Origin: Paenibacillus glycanilyticus
GTDB lineage: Bacteria; Bacillota; Bacilli; Paenibacillales; Paenibacillaceae
Direction of reading: 5' to 3'
Assembly (NCBI RefSeq): GCF_030161375.1
Contig: NZ_BSSQ01000020.1
Span: 1 to 62,150, forward strand
Length of the DNA: 62,150 nucleotides
Both the position numbers and the translations under genes were made by a program. Of the stretch, positions 7,680-16,254 are shown in pieces. The stretch's first letter is position 1. Every line of letters starts with the position of its first letter. Below the pieces are notes generated by a model. It saw only the letters and a program-made list of their open reading frames with translations. It did no database searches and had not been told where the DNA came from.

Positions 7680-9069
7680 TCGGGAGTTTAGCGAGCTGCG
7701 CGAGTTATTGGAAAAGCAACAAACCTATCGTCTACGGCGCTCCGTCCCTTCCGTGAAGGAGCGAAAGCAAACGCTGCTGCAACTAAAACGGATGCTTGTG
7801 GACCATGAAAAGGCATGGGTAGAAGCGATTGTGTCGGATATGCGCAGACCGACGTTTGAAGCCTTTTCCTTCGAAGTCGCGCTCTTGTTGAATGAGATTG
7901 AGTACGTATGCAAGTCGCTGGCGAGCTGGACGAAACCCGAGCGCTCCAGACAGTTCAAATTCGGATACATAGAAATGATACGTACGAAGAGAAGCCCGTA
8001 CGGAACCGTACTTATTATCAGCCCCTGGAATTATCCGCTTCAGCTCGCGTTAATGCCGGCCATTAGCGCGATCGCCGCAGGTAACCGTTGCGTGATCAAA
8101 CCTTCGGAATACGCGCCAGCAACGAGCAAGCTGCTCCGCGAGTTGGTCAGCCTAACGTTTCCGCCGGAAATATTAACCGTGGTGACGGGAGATAGGGATA
8201 CGGCCAAGCAATTGACGGCACTGCCGTTCGATATGATCTTCTTTACGGGGAGCCAAGAGACCGGAAAGGCTGTATCGCAGCAGGCGGCAAAGCAGCTCAC
8301 CCCTGTCCTATTAGAGCTTGGAGGGAAAAACCCATGCATCATGGATGAAACGGGTTTTTCGCCCGAGGCCGTTCGGGAAATCGTCTGGGGTAAATTTCTT
8401 AACGCAGGCCAGACCTGCATTGCTCCCGACACGTTATTCGTGCATGAATCAGTGTACGAGTCGACGCTATCGGAAATCTCCGCGGCGCTATCTGAGTTTT
8501 ACGGGGAAATGCCCAAGGAGAGCAAAGACTACGCCCGCATCTGCCATGCCGGACATTTTCAGAAGCTGCTGCGGCTACTCGCGCAAGGCAAAGCTCGGAT
8601 TGGGGGGGCATACGATGCCGATGATTTATACATTGCTCCGACCGTGCTAACGGATATTCAATCGGGAAGCCCCTTGTTGGAGGAGGAGATTTTTGGTCCT
8701 GTTCTTCCCGTCATTGCCTACCGCGACCTGGAATCCCTATTGGATCAAGGGACGATTCAGCGCGATGCATTGGTCGCTTATCTATTCAGCAAGAACAAGC
8801 AGCACATAAGGCTGGTCGGCAGCTATATGCGATCGACAACTCTAAGCGTCAATCAAGTCATCCATCATGGCGCCAATCCCCGCGTTGCCTTCGGCGGCGT
8901 AGGGCGCAGCGGACATGGTGCTTATCACGGCAAAGCGGGATTTCTGGCTTTTGGTTATGAGAAGACCGATTACAGAGCTTATCGCTTCCTGCATGTTTCC
9001 GACAAATATTCGCCTTATACCGATCAGGACATGCGGATCGTGCGAAGGTTTAGAAAATGGTTGTTGTAA
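7672..9069 (+). CDS. aldH: 4,4'-diaponeurosporen-4-al dehydrogenase (AldH/CrtNc type)
   Basis: A 465-residue aldehyde dehydrogenase. Catalytic Glu215 lies in ELGGKNP and catalytic Cys249 in NAGQTCIAPDT. The NAD-site loop FFTGSQETGKAV and the late motif EEIFGPVLPV are also seen. The family subtype is the short class 3-like ALDH with a basic C-terminal tail that probably touches the membrane. In staphyloxanthin synthesis this step turns the CrtP aldehyde into the carboxylic acid; S. aureus has this gene away from crtOPQMN, whereas here it lies in the operon, as in several Bacillales. The start ATG 7672 overlaps crtP. Confidence 0.83.
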   Translation: MDDREFSELRELLEKQQTYRLRRSVPSVKERKQTLLQLKRMLVDHEKAWVEAIVSDMRRPTFEAFSFEVALLLNEIEYVCKSLASWTKPERSRQFKFGYIEMIRTKRSPYGTVLIISPWNYPLQLALMPAISAIAAGNRCVIKPSEYAPATSKLLRELVSLTFPPEILTVVTGDRDTAKQLTALPFDMIFFTGSQETGKAVSQQAAKQLTPVLLELGGKNPCIMDETGFSPEAVREIVWGKFLNAGQTCIAPDTLFVHESVYESTLSEISAALSEFYGEMPKESKDYARICHAGHFQKLLRLLAQGKARIGGAYDADDLYIAPTVLTDIQSGSPLLEEEIFGPVLPVIAYRDLESLLDQGTIQRDALVAYLFSKNKQHIRLVGSYMRSTTLSVNQVIHHGANPRVAFGGVGRSGHGAYHGKAGFLAFGYEKTDYRAYRFLHVSDKYSPYTDQDMRIVRRFRKWLL

Positions 9070-9095
9070 TTAGAGAATCGATAAGGAGGATTGCC

Positions 9096-9608
9096 GTGCC
9101 GCCCATATCGTTACCTAACTATTGGATCGTGCTGATCGATATCTTCGCTTGGGCATTTTTTCATACCACGATCTCTTTCTTTTGCTTGAAGCTTCCTTCG
9201 TCTTCCTTTCTGAAAGAAAGCTTCTGGTTTCGGATTTTTGCATGGGAACAGTCCGGCAAGCTATGGCAGCGATTATTTTACGTGAAGAAATGGAAAGGAC
9301 GCCTGATAGACGGAACCGTGATTCTGAGATCGGGGTATGCCAAAAAGAGATTGCATGGAACCCGCATTGGCGACCTGAATGGGTTTGCCGCCGAAACTAA
9401 ACGCGCGGAGCTGACCCACTGGCTGTCGATCATTCCTGCCCCTTTATTTTTTATTTGGAATCCCTTATGGGTCGGATGGATCATGATTATGTACGCCTTA
9501 TTGTTCAACTTGCCATTCATTATTGTGCAGCGTTACAATCGCGGGCGAATCGTTACGATTACGTCGGCGATGGATGAATTGGGAGCGAGGTCATTCACTT
9601 ATGAATAA
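9096..9608 (+). CDS. crtO: Glycosyl-4,4'-diaponeurosporenoate acyltransferase (CrtO type)
   Basis: A 170-residue membrane protein. Family blocks seen are LPSSSFLKESFWFRIFAWE, the WKGRLIDG and GYAKKRL stretch, then AELTHWLSIIPAP, FIWNPLWVGWIM and FNLPFIIVQRYNR. There are three or four hydrophobic segments. In S. aureus the CrtO enzyme esterifies the glucose with a fatty acid, the last step of staphyloxanthin synthesis. GTG 9096 is chosen because AAGGAGG ends 6 bases before; a longer in-frame start inside aldH lacks a ribosome site. Its TAA overlaps the crtN start (ATGAATAA). Confidence 0.85.
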   Translation: MPPISLPNYWIVLIDIFAWAFFHTTISFFCLKLPSSSFLKESFWFRIFAWEQSGKLWQRLFYVKKWKGRLIDGTVILRSGYAKKRLHGTRIGDLNGFAAETKRAELTHWLSIIPAPLFFIWNPLWVGWIMIMYALLFNLPFIIVQRYNRGRIVTITSAMDELGARSFTYE

Positions 9609-11133
9609 GAAAGTCATCGTTATCGGAGCGGGCGTCGCAGGACTTGCCAGCGCCATAAGATTGCAACATGCCGGATACCAGGTCGAAATCTACGAGAAGG
9701 AAGCCTTGCCGGGCGGGAAAATGAACCGTATCCAAACGGGCGGTTATGCATTCGATCTGGGTCCGACGATCGTCATGATGCCGGAATTGTACAGGGAGAT
9801 CTTCCAGTTTTGCGGCCGCAATCCGGACGATTATATCCCCATGGAGAGATTGGACCCGATGTACCGGGTATATTACAGCGATAAGCCCCACGAACCTTAC
9901 GATATTACTTCCGATTTTGTGGAATTTACGAAGACGGTCGAGCAAATCAGCGAAGCCGATGTGGAGGGCTTTTTTCTCTATCTGCATGAAATTTATAAAC
10001 GCTTTATGGTTGCCAAGCACAACATCATCCAGAGACCCTTCCGTAAACCCCGCGATTTCTACAACTTCTCCATGTTGAAGAAAGCGCTGAAGCTAAAGAC
10101 TTTCGACACGGCCGATCGTTTCATGAGCAAATATATAAAGAACGAACGGCTTAAGCAGATGATCAGCTTTCAGACCTTGTACATCGGGATATCGCCTTTC
10201 AGGAGTCCGTCGTTCTATACGATGATTCCTATGCTTCAATTCCTGTACGGGGTATGGTTTATCAAGGGCGGAATGTATACGATGGCTACGGCAATGGAGA
10301 GGCTTTTCAAAGAACTGGGCGGGACGGTTCACTATAACGCGAATGTGCAGGAAATCGTCGTGCATAACCGCAAAGCGGAGGGCATTATCGTAGACGGGCG
10401 GAGAGTGCCGGCTGATCTCGTGGTTTGCAACGCAGACTTCCCATACGCCATAAAAAACCTAGTGAAAGACAGGGCAACGAAAGGGAAATACACGGATAAG
10501 AAGATCGATAAAATGAAATACTCCTGCTCGTGTTTCCTCCTCTATCTGGGCATGGACCGGAAATACGAGGAAATCGAACACGTTCATAATTTTATTTTTA
10601 CGGACGATCTGAAGAAAAATCTGAATGACATCTTTGCCGGTAATAAATTGACCAACGGGTCGTTCTACGTTTATATTGCATCCAAGATGGACGCGTCGCT
10701 TGCTCCGGAAGGCAAAGACGGGCTGTACATTCTAATGCCGGTGTCCCATGCGGCCTCGGCGAAATATGAATGGAACGAACAGACGATTGCGGAATATCGG
10801 TCCTACATTCTTAACACCTTAAGGAAGATCCGAGGCTTTGAGAATATCGACCGGGAGATCGTCTCCGAAACTTGCATCACGCCGCGCGACTTCGAGTCGA
10901 AATTCAACGCCTATAACGGGGCCACCTTCGGGCTGATGCCGATCTTGTCCCAAAGCAACCACATGCGTCCTCAGAGTAAAGCTAAGCATTGCGACAATCT
11001 TTACTTTACCGGCAGCAGCACGCACCCTGGAGCGGGCGTTCCGATCGTGTTGTTATCGGCCAAAATTGCAGTTCAAGAGCTGCTGCAGGACGATCAGGGA
11101 ATGATATACGACTATTCCGGGAAGCGAAGTTGA
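9601..11133 (+). CDS. crtN: Dehydrosqualene desaturase (CrtN)
   Basis: A 510-residue FAD-dependent desaturase that converts 4,4'-diapophytoene towards 4,4'-diaponeurosporene. Visible blocks are VIGAGVAGLASAIRL (FAD), FDLGPTIVMMPELY, RKPRDFYNFSML, KALKLKTFDTAD, SFQTLYIGISPFRSPSFYT, VWFIKGGMYTMA and the C-terminal FTGSSTHPGAGVPIVLLSAK. These match staphylococcal CrtN and distinguish it from the CrtP-type paralogue upstream. The start ATG 9601 overlaps crtO by 8 bases. The order in this operon (M, P, aldH, O, N, Q) differs from S. aureus OPQMN. Confidence 0.88.
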   Translation: MNKKVIVIGAGVAGLASAIRLQHAGYQVEIYEKEALPGGKMNRIQTGGYAFDLGPTIVMMPELYREIFQFCGRNPDDYIPMERLDPMYRVYYSDKPHEPYDITSDFVEFTKTVEQISEADVEGFFLYLHEIYKRFMVAKHNIIQRPFRKPRDFYNFSMLKKALKLKTFDTADRFMSKYIKNERLKQMISFQTLYIGISPFRSPSFYTMIPMLQFLYGVWFIKGGMYTMATAMERLFKELGGTVHYNANVQEIVVHNRKAEGIIVDGRRVPADLVVCNADFPYAIKNLVKDRATKGKYTDKKIDKMKYSCSCFLLYLGMDRKYEEIEHVHNFIFTDDLKKNLNDIFAGNKLTNGSFYVYIASKMDASLAPEGKDGLYILMPVSHAASAKYEWNEQTIAEYRSYILNTLRKIRGFENIDREIVSETCITPRDFESKFNAYNGATFGLMPILSQSNHMRPQSKAKHCDNLYFTGSSTHPGAGVPIVLLSAKIAVQELLQDDQGMIYDYSGKRS

Positions 11134-11146
11134 GGAGGGAAGACTA

Positions 11147-12262
11147 ATGCTCTTGTCCGAAGGAATCCATCTTATGCTCGGCATAATGGCTCTTCTCGTC
11201 GGGGTCTTCATGTTCTGGTCTTTGCCGGTTGTGACGAATACGGAGAGCAAGATTCGTCTCCCCTTCGTATCCATCATTATCCCGGCAAGGAACGAAGAGC
11301 GCCGGATTTATCCGTTGCTGCGTTCCTTGCAAGAGCAGCGTTACCGTTCGTTCGAGGTTCTGGTTGTGGACGATCACTCGACCGACCGGACGGCGGCGAT
11401 TGCTGCAAGCTTCGGGGCGAAGGTGCTCTGCAACGATGCAGTGGAATCAGGATCGGGGAAATCCGCCGCCTGTTGGCGCGGAGCGAAGCACGCAAATGGA
11501 CAATGGCTCATGTTCTTGGATGCGGACACGTCTCTTGCCGATGCTGACAGCCTATATAGAATACTTGGCTTCTACAAACGGCAAGGCGCCAGAGGCATTT
11601 TATCCCTGCAGCCCTATCATACGGTGCATCGGTTATATGAGAATTTATCAGCTATATTTAACGTGATCGTGATTGTCGGGATGAATGTATTCAACAGGTG
11701 GGGAGCTCGGTTCAAAACCGCGGGTTCTTTCGGTCCTTGCATTCTATGCGACAAAGACGAATACTTCTCGACAGGAGGCCATCGCAAAATCTTGGGCGCC
11801 GTCTTGGACGATCTAGCGCTAGGGCAGGCCTTTATGGACAAAAGTCTTCCTGTCAGCTGCATGGGCGGGAGCGGGGTAATTCATTTCCGCATGTACCCGG
11901 AAGGTACGCGAAGCCTCATAGAGGGCTGGTGTAAAAGCTTTGCCGTCGGTTCAAAGTCCACCCATCCGATCGTTATGTTGATGACCATCCTTTGGATTTC
12001 CGGAAGTTTTATAAGCGCAGGAGCGCTCCTGTCTTCCGTAGCGTCAATAAATCCCGTTGGCTTGGCGCTTAGCTTTTTATTGTATGCGGCTTATGCTTTG
12101 CAAACGATGCTATTCTCCCGAAGATGCGGCAATTTCAGAAGGTGGATATTTGTGTTCTACCCGCTTTTGTTTTTGTTTTTCACGGCCATTCACGCGTACT
12201 CCCTATTTCGCGCACGCATCTTACGCTCGGTGAGATGGAAGGATCGTAAAATACAGGTGTAA
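11147..12262 (+). CDS. crtQ: 4,4'-diaponeurosporenoate glycosyltransferase (CrtQ)
   Basis: A 371-residue GT2 glycosyltransferase close in length to S. aureus CrtQ. Features in order: one N-terminal membrane helix (about 5-25), GT-A fold start FVSIIIPARNEE, VLVVDDHSTDRT, the nucleotide-sugar/metal motif FLDADTS, DDLALGQAF, and two or three membrane helices at the C-terminus (about 275-350). It would attach glucose to the C30 acid before CrtO acylation. GAGGAGGG precedes ATG 11147 by 7 bases. It is the last gene of the operon; a hairpin follows at 12378. Confidence 0.85.
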   Translation: MLLSEGIHLMLGIMALLVGVFMFWSLPVVTNTESKIRLPFVSIIIPARNEERRIYPLLRSLQEQRYRSFEVLVVDDHSTDRTAAIAASFGAKVLCNDAVESGSGKSAACWRGAKHANGQWLMFLDADTSLADADSLYRILGFYKRQGARGILSLQPYHTVHRLYENLSAIFNVIVIVGMNVFNRWGARFKTAGSFGPCILCDKDEYFSTGGHRKILGAVLDDLALGQAFMDKSLPVSCMGGSGVIHFRMYPEGTRSLIEGWCKSFAVGSKSTHPIVMLMTILWISGSFISAGALLSSVASINPVGLALSFLLYAAYALQTMLFSRRCGNFRRWIFVFYPLLFLFFTAIHAYSLFRARILRSVRWKDRKIQV

Positions 12263-12582
12263 CCGAACGGGCAAGCATTTCGCAGCCTAGGAGAACTGAA
12301 GGGGGAGGTAGCCTTCTTAAGTTACTTTCATGCAGCAGCGGTATAACTCTGGAAAATGTAACCTGGTTTAAAAAGGTACAATAAACCCCCGATCTGTAGG
12401 ATTAGGGGTTTATTGTGGTTTCGTGTATAAATATTCAGACTACCCAATGCGGATATTATCAGTAATTATGAAAATCGGGCCTTAATAAGGTTCTTCAGAA
12501 GAAGTCTTCTCATTATTTATGAAAGCGACCCTTGATAAATCTAGCTTTTTCCTTAGTCTTTTCTCATCAATTCTGACGTCAC
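12263..12582. other. Intergenic DNA after the carotenoid operon
   Basis: Contains the hairpin at 12378-12421 and otherwise AT-rich sequence with no gene or tRNA seen. It leads into the IS110 fragment. Confidence 0.4.
12378..12421. terminator. Probable terminator after crtQ
   Basis: A perfect 12-bp stem (ACAATAAACCCC / GGGGTTTATTGT) with a 15-base loop. The T-run is poor on the plus strand (GGTTTCG) and better on the minus strand (CCTTTTTAAA). Confidence 0.55.
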
Positions 12583-12786
12583 TCATTTACCCGTCTCAAA
12601 TTGTTTTTTTTTTGCTTCGAATGAGATTAACGGATTAATGACGATGGTTATATACTGGTGCTCATCCAGAAACTGAGCAACAGGACTATGATAATGTCCT
12701 GTAGCCTCCATAACCATGGAGGGACGTATTCCTGCAGCAGACTCTACGTCTCTGATATAGTTTTCAAGAAAGGATGACCATACCAA
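12583..12786 (-). pseudogene. IS110-family transposase fragment
   Basis: About 67 codons carry the IS110 N-terminal (DEDD) domain signature MVMEATGHYHSPVAQFLDEH and IVINPLISFEAKK. Both ends are missing: the opening FVGIDIGK-type segment and everything after the NPL block. A normal transposase has about 400 residues. On the minus strand it is preceded by the hairpin repeat at 12789-12831. It lies between the carotenoid operon and the Tn7-like module, so it marks an old insertion at the junction. Confidence 0.75.
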
Positions 12787-12788
12787 AA

Positions 12789-12831
12789 GAGGTCAACCAG
12801 TAAAAACTGGCTGACCTCATAATACGATGGG
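12789..12831. repeat. Hairpin-bearing repeat, copy 2 (IS110-associated)
   Basis: The hairpin GGTCAACCAG / CTGGCTGACC is followed by TCATAATACGATGGG, nearly identical to positions 1-42. It sits directly upstream of the minus-strand IS110 fragment. Confidence 0.55.
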
Positions 12832-13085
12832 AGACGTTAGTTAAATGCTTTTAAAAAAGCACAATAAGAACTTGAAAGCTAATCGAAACAGCCATTCTCC
12901 TTGAGTAAGTGGTACTTTTGATTGTTTTATTTTCTGAGAAAAAATGTTTCTTCGTTTCTTACACATAAAAGTAGAATACTTAGTCGCGTAAGCATCCACT
13001 GTTTCTATATAACAATAGATACATGTATATAAACAGTTGGAACAAGGGGATAATTACTTTTAAAAAACGAAAGTAGTAGGTTAAG

Positions 13086-14798
13086 ATGCAATTACTCATT
13101 AGACCAAGGCCATTTCCAGATGAAAGTTTAAGGGGCTATATAGTTAGACTCTCCGAAGCTAATGGTTACAATGACTCCAAAATGCTTTTCCGATATTTAG
13201 GTCTGCAGAAATATAATAAGTTCGAAAATTTGTTAATTCCGAAAAAGAGCTTAGATCTGACGAGATTAAGCATTTTATGTTCGCATCCAATAAGTGTTTT
13301 GCAGAAACTTACTCTATATCACAGTTTGTTTGATGACTATGAAAATGAAATTGAAGAGAATATTAAACATATGATTTGGCGTCGTGGTACTTGCGCTCAT
13401 AAACAGAGAATTTGTCCATTATGTTTAAAAGAGACAAGGTATCATAAAAATAGTTGGGAGTTATCGCTTTTCACTATTTGTAACATCCACAAATGTTTAT
13501 TAATAGATGAATGTCAAGTATGTCATAAAATAATCGATCCGTATCGAGACAGTCTAAGCAGTTGTAAATGTGGTTTTAATTATGCAGATTCAAAAGTAGT
13601 TATTGTAGAATCAGATGATCAACAATTCTTGCATAAGATATTTTACAGAAAAGTAAATCTGGTAAAAGAAAACCTATTAATTAAACTACCACTTAGTCAT
13701 TCTGTCTATGTGATGATCACTCTTGCAGTACTGATTAGGGGTCAGAGAAGAAAAGACCAGATTAATAAACTTGATGAAATAGTAGAGGTATTCCAAGATT
13801 GGCCAAATAGTTTCTTTCAGTTTGTTGATAAGGTACGCATCCAAAAGGGGAATCCAATTGTTTTTTCAAAACTTAAGACTTTCTTTGAAGAACATTATTA
13901 TAATAAAAAGTTGAAGTTTATTGTTAAGGCCTTTGAAACTTACCTAGAGCAATACTGGAAAACAGGATACTCTAATAAAATACTCATTAGTGACTTTGCC
14001 TATAGCAAGGTATCTTCTAAAATAACAGCTACATTAAAACGCCAAAATGCTATTTTGAATAAAACAGGGTTAAACAGGAGAGAGGTTGCACGGAGCTTAG
14101 GGATAGGACTAGATCAAATTGAAATGTTACAGGAAAGAGGGGTACTTAAACCTATAGGTGGTGTTCATTTAGATGGGAATCCTAATTGGCTATATGCAGA
14201 GGATATGGTGATATCAATTATTGAGGCTTTTGATAACAACATAAGAACGCAGAGTGATGCAAAAGAGGAAATAAACTTCTATAACACGTTAAGTTGGTTT
14301 ATGAAGTATGGGTTAAAATTGGCCGATCTCGTGGAGAGTGTACTAAATAGCAAATTAGCTGCTTGTAAGAAGTCAACTGGTATAGGGTTAAATCAATACT
14401 ACTTTGACAAAAATGAAGTCCTTAATTTCTTAAAGAATGGAATGCTGACGATTGAGGATATCTCTAATATATTGAGAATAAAGAGATCCTCTGTAGAGCG
14501 ATGGGTGAAGTTTGGTTATATTAAAGGGACAAAGACTCTTCGTTCAGGCAACTTCACATTAATATCTCATCAGCATTTTTCGAATTTCAGGGAAGAATAT
14601 ATTGCGGCTGTAGAGATTGTAAGGTTACACCCTTATATTCGTTCAACAGAAAAGTTGTTACGTGAACTGGGGAGGTTTGGTATTACTCCATGTAACGAAA
14701 AAATAATACCAGGGGATGTGTATCTCCTTAAGAAATCAGGAGAATTATTAAAGATACTTGAGAGCCAACTTGGGAATTTAGCGAAGCGCCTATTCTAA
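13086..14798 (+). CDS. tniQ: TniQ/TnsD-like target-selection protein
   Basis: A 570-residue protein. It opens with the TniQ signature LLIRPRPFPDESLRGYIVRLSEANGY. Zinc-binding pairs follow: CPLCLKE at about 115 with His/Cys at NIHKC, then CQVCHK and CKCGF. The C-terminal half has two MerR/excisionase-like helix-turn-helix stretches (RREVARSLGIGLDQIEMLQE and TIEDISNILRIKRSSVERWV). In Tn7 relatives TniQ/TnsD binds the attachment site and recruits TnsC. The long C-terminal part argues for direct DNA recognition rather than the short CRISPR-linked TniQ. Here it stands alone upstream of a divergent regulator instead of after tnsC. Its stop lies inside a terminator stem. Confidence 0.85.
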   Translation: MQLLIRPRPFPDESLRGYIVRLSEANGYNDSKMLFRYLGLQKYNKFENLLIPKKSLDLTRLSILCSHPISVLQKLTLYHSLFDDYENEIEENIKHMIWRRGTCAHKQRICPLCLKETRYHKNSWELSLFTICNIHKCLLIDECQVCHKIIDPYRDSLSSCKCGFNYADSKVVIVESDDQQFLHKIFYRKVNLVKENLLIKLPLSHSVYVMITLAVLIRGQRRKDQINKLDEIVEVFQDWPNSFFQFVDKVRIQKGNPIVFSKLKTFFEEHYYNKKLKFIVKAFETYLEQYWKTGYSNKILISDFAYSKVSSKITATLKRQNAILNKTGLNRREVARSLGIGLDQIEMLQERGVLKPIGGVHLDGNPNWLYAEDMVISIIEAFDNNIRTQSDAKEEINFYNTLSWFMKYGLKLADLVESVLNSKLAACKKSTGIGLNQYYFDKNEVLNFLKNGMLTIEDISNILRIKRSSVERWVKFGYIKGTKTLRSGNFTLISHQHFSNFREEYIAAVEIVRLHPYIRSTEKLLRELGRFGITPCNEKIIPGDVYLLKKSGELLKILESQLGNLAKRLF

Positions 14799-14811
14799 AT
14801 AGGCGCTTTTT
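14783..14811 (+). terminator. Rho-independent terminator of tniQ
   Basis: A perfect 11-bp stem (AAGCGCCTATT / AATAGGCGCTT) with a 3-base loop and T-run. The tniQ stop codon lies in the loop. Confidence 0.88.
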
Positions 14812-14866
14812 TGTTATTAGCTACTTTGAAGCTATGACTTAGTGTAACACCGCAAGATCACATTAA

Positions 14867-15151
14867 TTATAGTGAATTGTCAACAATACTATCATTAATT
14901 CTCTTCTTTTTATTTCTTCCAACACTTTCGGGGAGCAAGTCATATATAGAAACATTCAATGCCATTCCAATCTGGTATAGAGATATCAGAGAAACTTTTT
15001 GAATACCGTTTTCGATGTTAGTTACTGATGGTCTAGATAATTGTATCCTTTTGCTAAATTCAAGCTGTGTAAGTCCCCTAGCTAGTCTAATTGTTCTTAT
15101 TCTTTTACCAATATTATCATAGAGCATTTCCTCAAGGCTTTGAGAAATCAT
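14867..15151 (-). CDS. XRE-family transcriptional regulator
   Basis: A 94-residue regulator. Residues about 12-68 form an HTH_3 domain (GKRIRTIRLARGLTQLEFSK, then LSRPSVTNIENG), followed by VSIYDLLP and a basic, Asn-rich tail. GAGGAGG precedes ATG 15151. It is divergent from tnsABC, and a 46-base palindrome lies between them, so it probably controls transposase expression and itself. That placement is typical of a copy-control switch in mobile elements; the role is inferred. Confidence 0.8.
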   Translation of the reverse strand: MISQSLEEMLYDNIGKRIRTIRLARGLTQLEFSKRIQLSRPSVTNIENGIQKVSLISLYQIGMALNVSIYDLLPESVGRNKKKRINDSIVDNSL

Positions 15152-15595
15152 GTTGACGCCTCCTCATTAATTCAAGCTTTGACGACAATGAATAGCCTCA
15201 GCCGTTTCAGCATGACACATTCTTTTAAGACATCAATTATGTAAACCAATATATTAGTATATATATTTACTAATATATATACTAATATATTGCAATCTCA
15301 TGACTGCTATTTAATAGAGGTTGACAGTTAGAGTGATGATGTTAGTCTCATAAACACATAATAGAAGAAGCTACTGAGAGATATTCTTTTGCAATTAAGA
15401 GTTATTTATAACAAAAGGGATTTGTTTGCTTTTCTGGAGGTTTAATCTCCCAAGCATCAGGATATGATTAATTATAAAAGGTAAGTAACATCAACATCTG
15501 GTGAGTTGTATGAAGTGGAGATCTCTAGAAGCTTGTATGTAAAAGCAGGGGATGATTACAAGAAATCTTGAATATCTAGAAAAAGAGGTGGGGTT
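15152..15595. other. Regulatory interval between xre and tnsA
   Basis: Holds the AT-rich palindrome at 15247-15292 and a TTGACA hexamer near 15321. No gene is seen; short frames such as ATGAAGTGG near 15510 stop after about ten codons. TnsA translation probably begins at its right edge. Confidence 0.45.
15247..15292. promoter_or_regulatory. Candidate XRE operator, long AT palindrome
   Basis: Two 19-base arms (from CAATATATTAG to its exact complement CTAATATATTG) are separated by 8 bases. The half-site TACTAATATA can be read three times in the block. It lies in the divergent xre/tnsA promoter region. Confidence 0.6.
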
Positions 15596-16252
15596 ATTCC
15601 AGTAAGAAAGATTGGCCCTAAGAAGGGTATAAATAGAAGGTGTCTAGTGGCACGAAGAACAAGCGATGAATCAATGGTTTTCGGAGAAAGTCTTCTTGAA
15701 CGAGACTTTGTTCGTTTTTGTAACTTTCAACCTGAGATCTTAAAAATCGAGTACCAACCTTTGCGTCTTAAATATAACTATAAAAGGCGTGCCCGAAGCT
15801 ATACACCAGACTTTCTTCTAACTGATGTCGAAGGGGAGATGACAATTGTGGAAGTAAAGCCCTCACATGAAGTGAATAACCCTGAGAATGTCATTAAATT
15901 TGAAGTAGCTAAAATATACTGCCAAGAAAAGGGATGGAGATTCAAGGTAGTAACCGAGCTTGATCTTCGTAAAGGGTGTTTTAGTACCAATATCAATCTC
16001 CTTCTAGACGTCATGCGCTTAGAAATTGCTGCTCAAGATATGGTGATTGTGTACGATCAGTTGAAGAAAGTAGCTCCATGCTCAATCAAAGAGTTACGAC
16101 AACTAATAAACGAAGATGATGGGATTGGTCTGGCGTTGTTCACAGCGATTGTGTATAAATTGCTATTAGATCGTTACATTTATACGGACTTGGTAAGTCA
16201 AAGGATTGCTGATCAGTCCGTCCTCTATATTAATGTAGAGAAGGTGTTTTAA
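15596..16252 (+). CDS. tnsA: TnsA-like endonuclease of the Tn7-like element
   Basis: The heteromeric transposase subunit that cuts the 5' ends of the element. The catalytic pattern of the TnsA N-terminal restriction-enzyme fold is visible: ESLLERDF, then YTPDFLL and TIVEVKP, supplying the Glu, Asp and Lys residues. A winged-helix C-terminal part ends with YINVEKVF. I place the start at ATT 15596, because GAGGTGGGG lies 2-10 bases upstream and the translation MPVRKIGPKK continues the usual N-terminus of the family; the conventional alternative is GTG 15647, which would lose 17 residues. It ends 2 bases before tnsB, in an apparent tnsABC operon. Confidence 0.8.
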   Translation: MPVRKIGPKKGINRRCLVARRTSDESMVFGESLLERDFVRFCNFQPEILKIEYQPLRLKYNYKRRARSYTPDFLLTDVEGEMTIVEVKPSHEVNNPENVIKFEVAKIYCQEKGWRFKVVTELDLRKGCFSTNINLLLDVMRLEIAAQDMVIVYDQLKKVAPCSIKELRQLINEDDGIGLALFTAIVYKLLLDRYIYTDLVSQRIADQSVLYINVEKVF

Positions 16253-16254
16253 CC

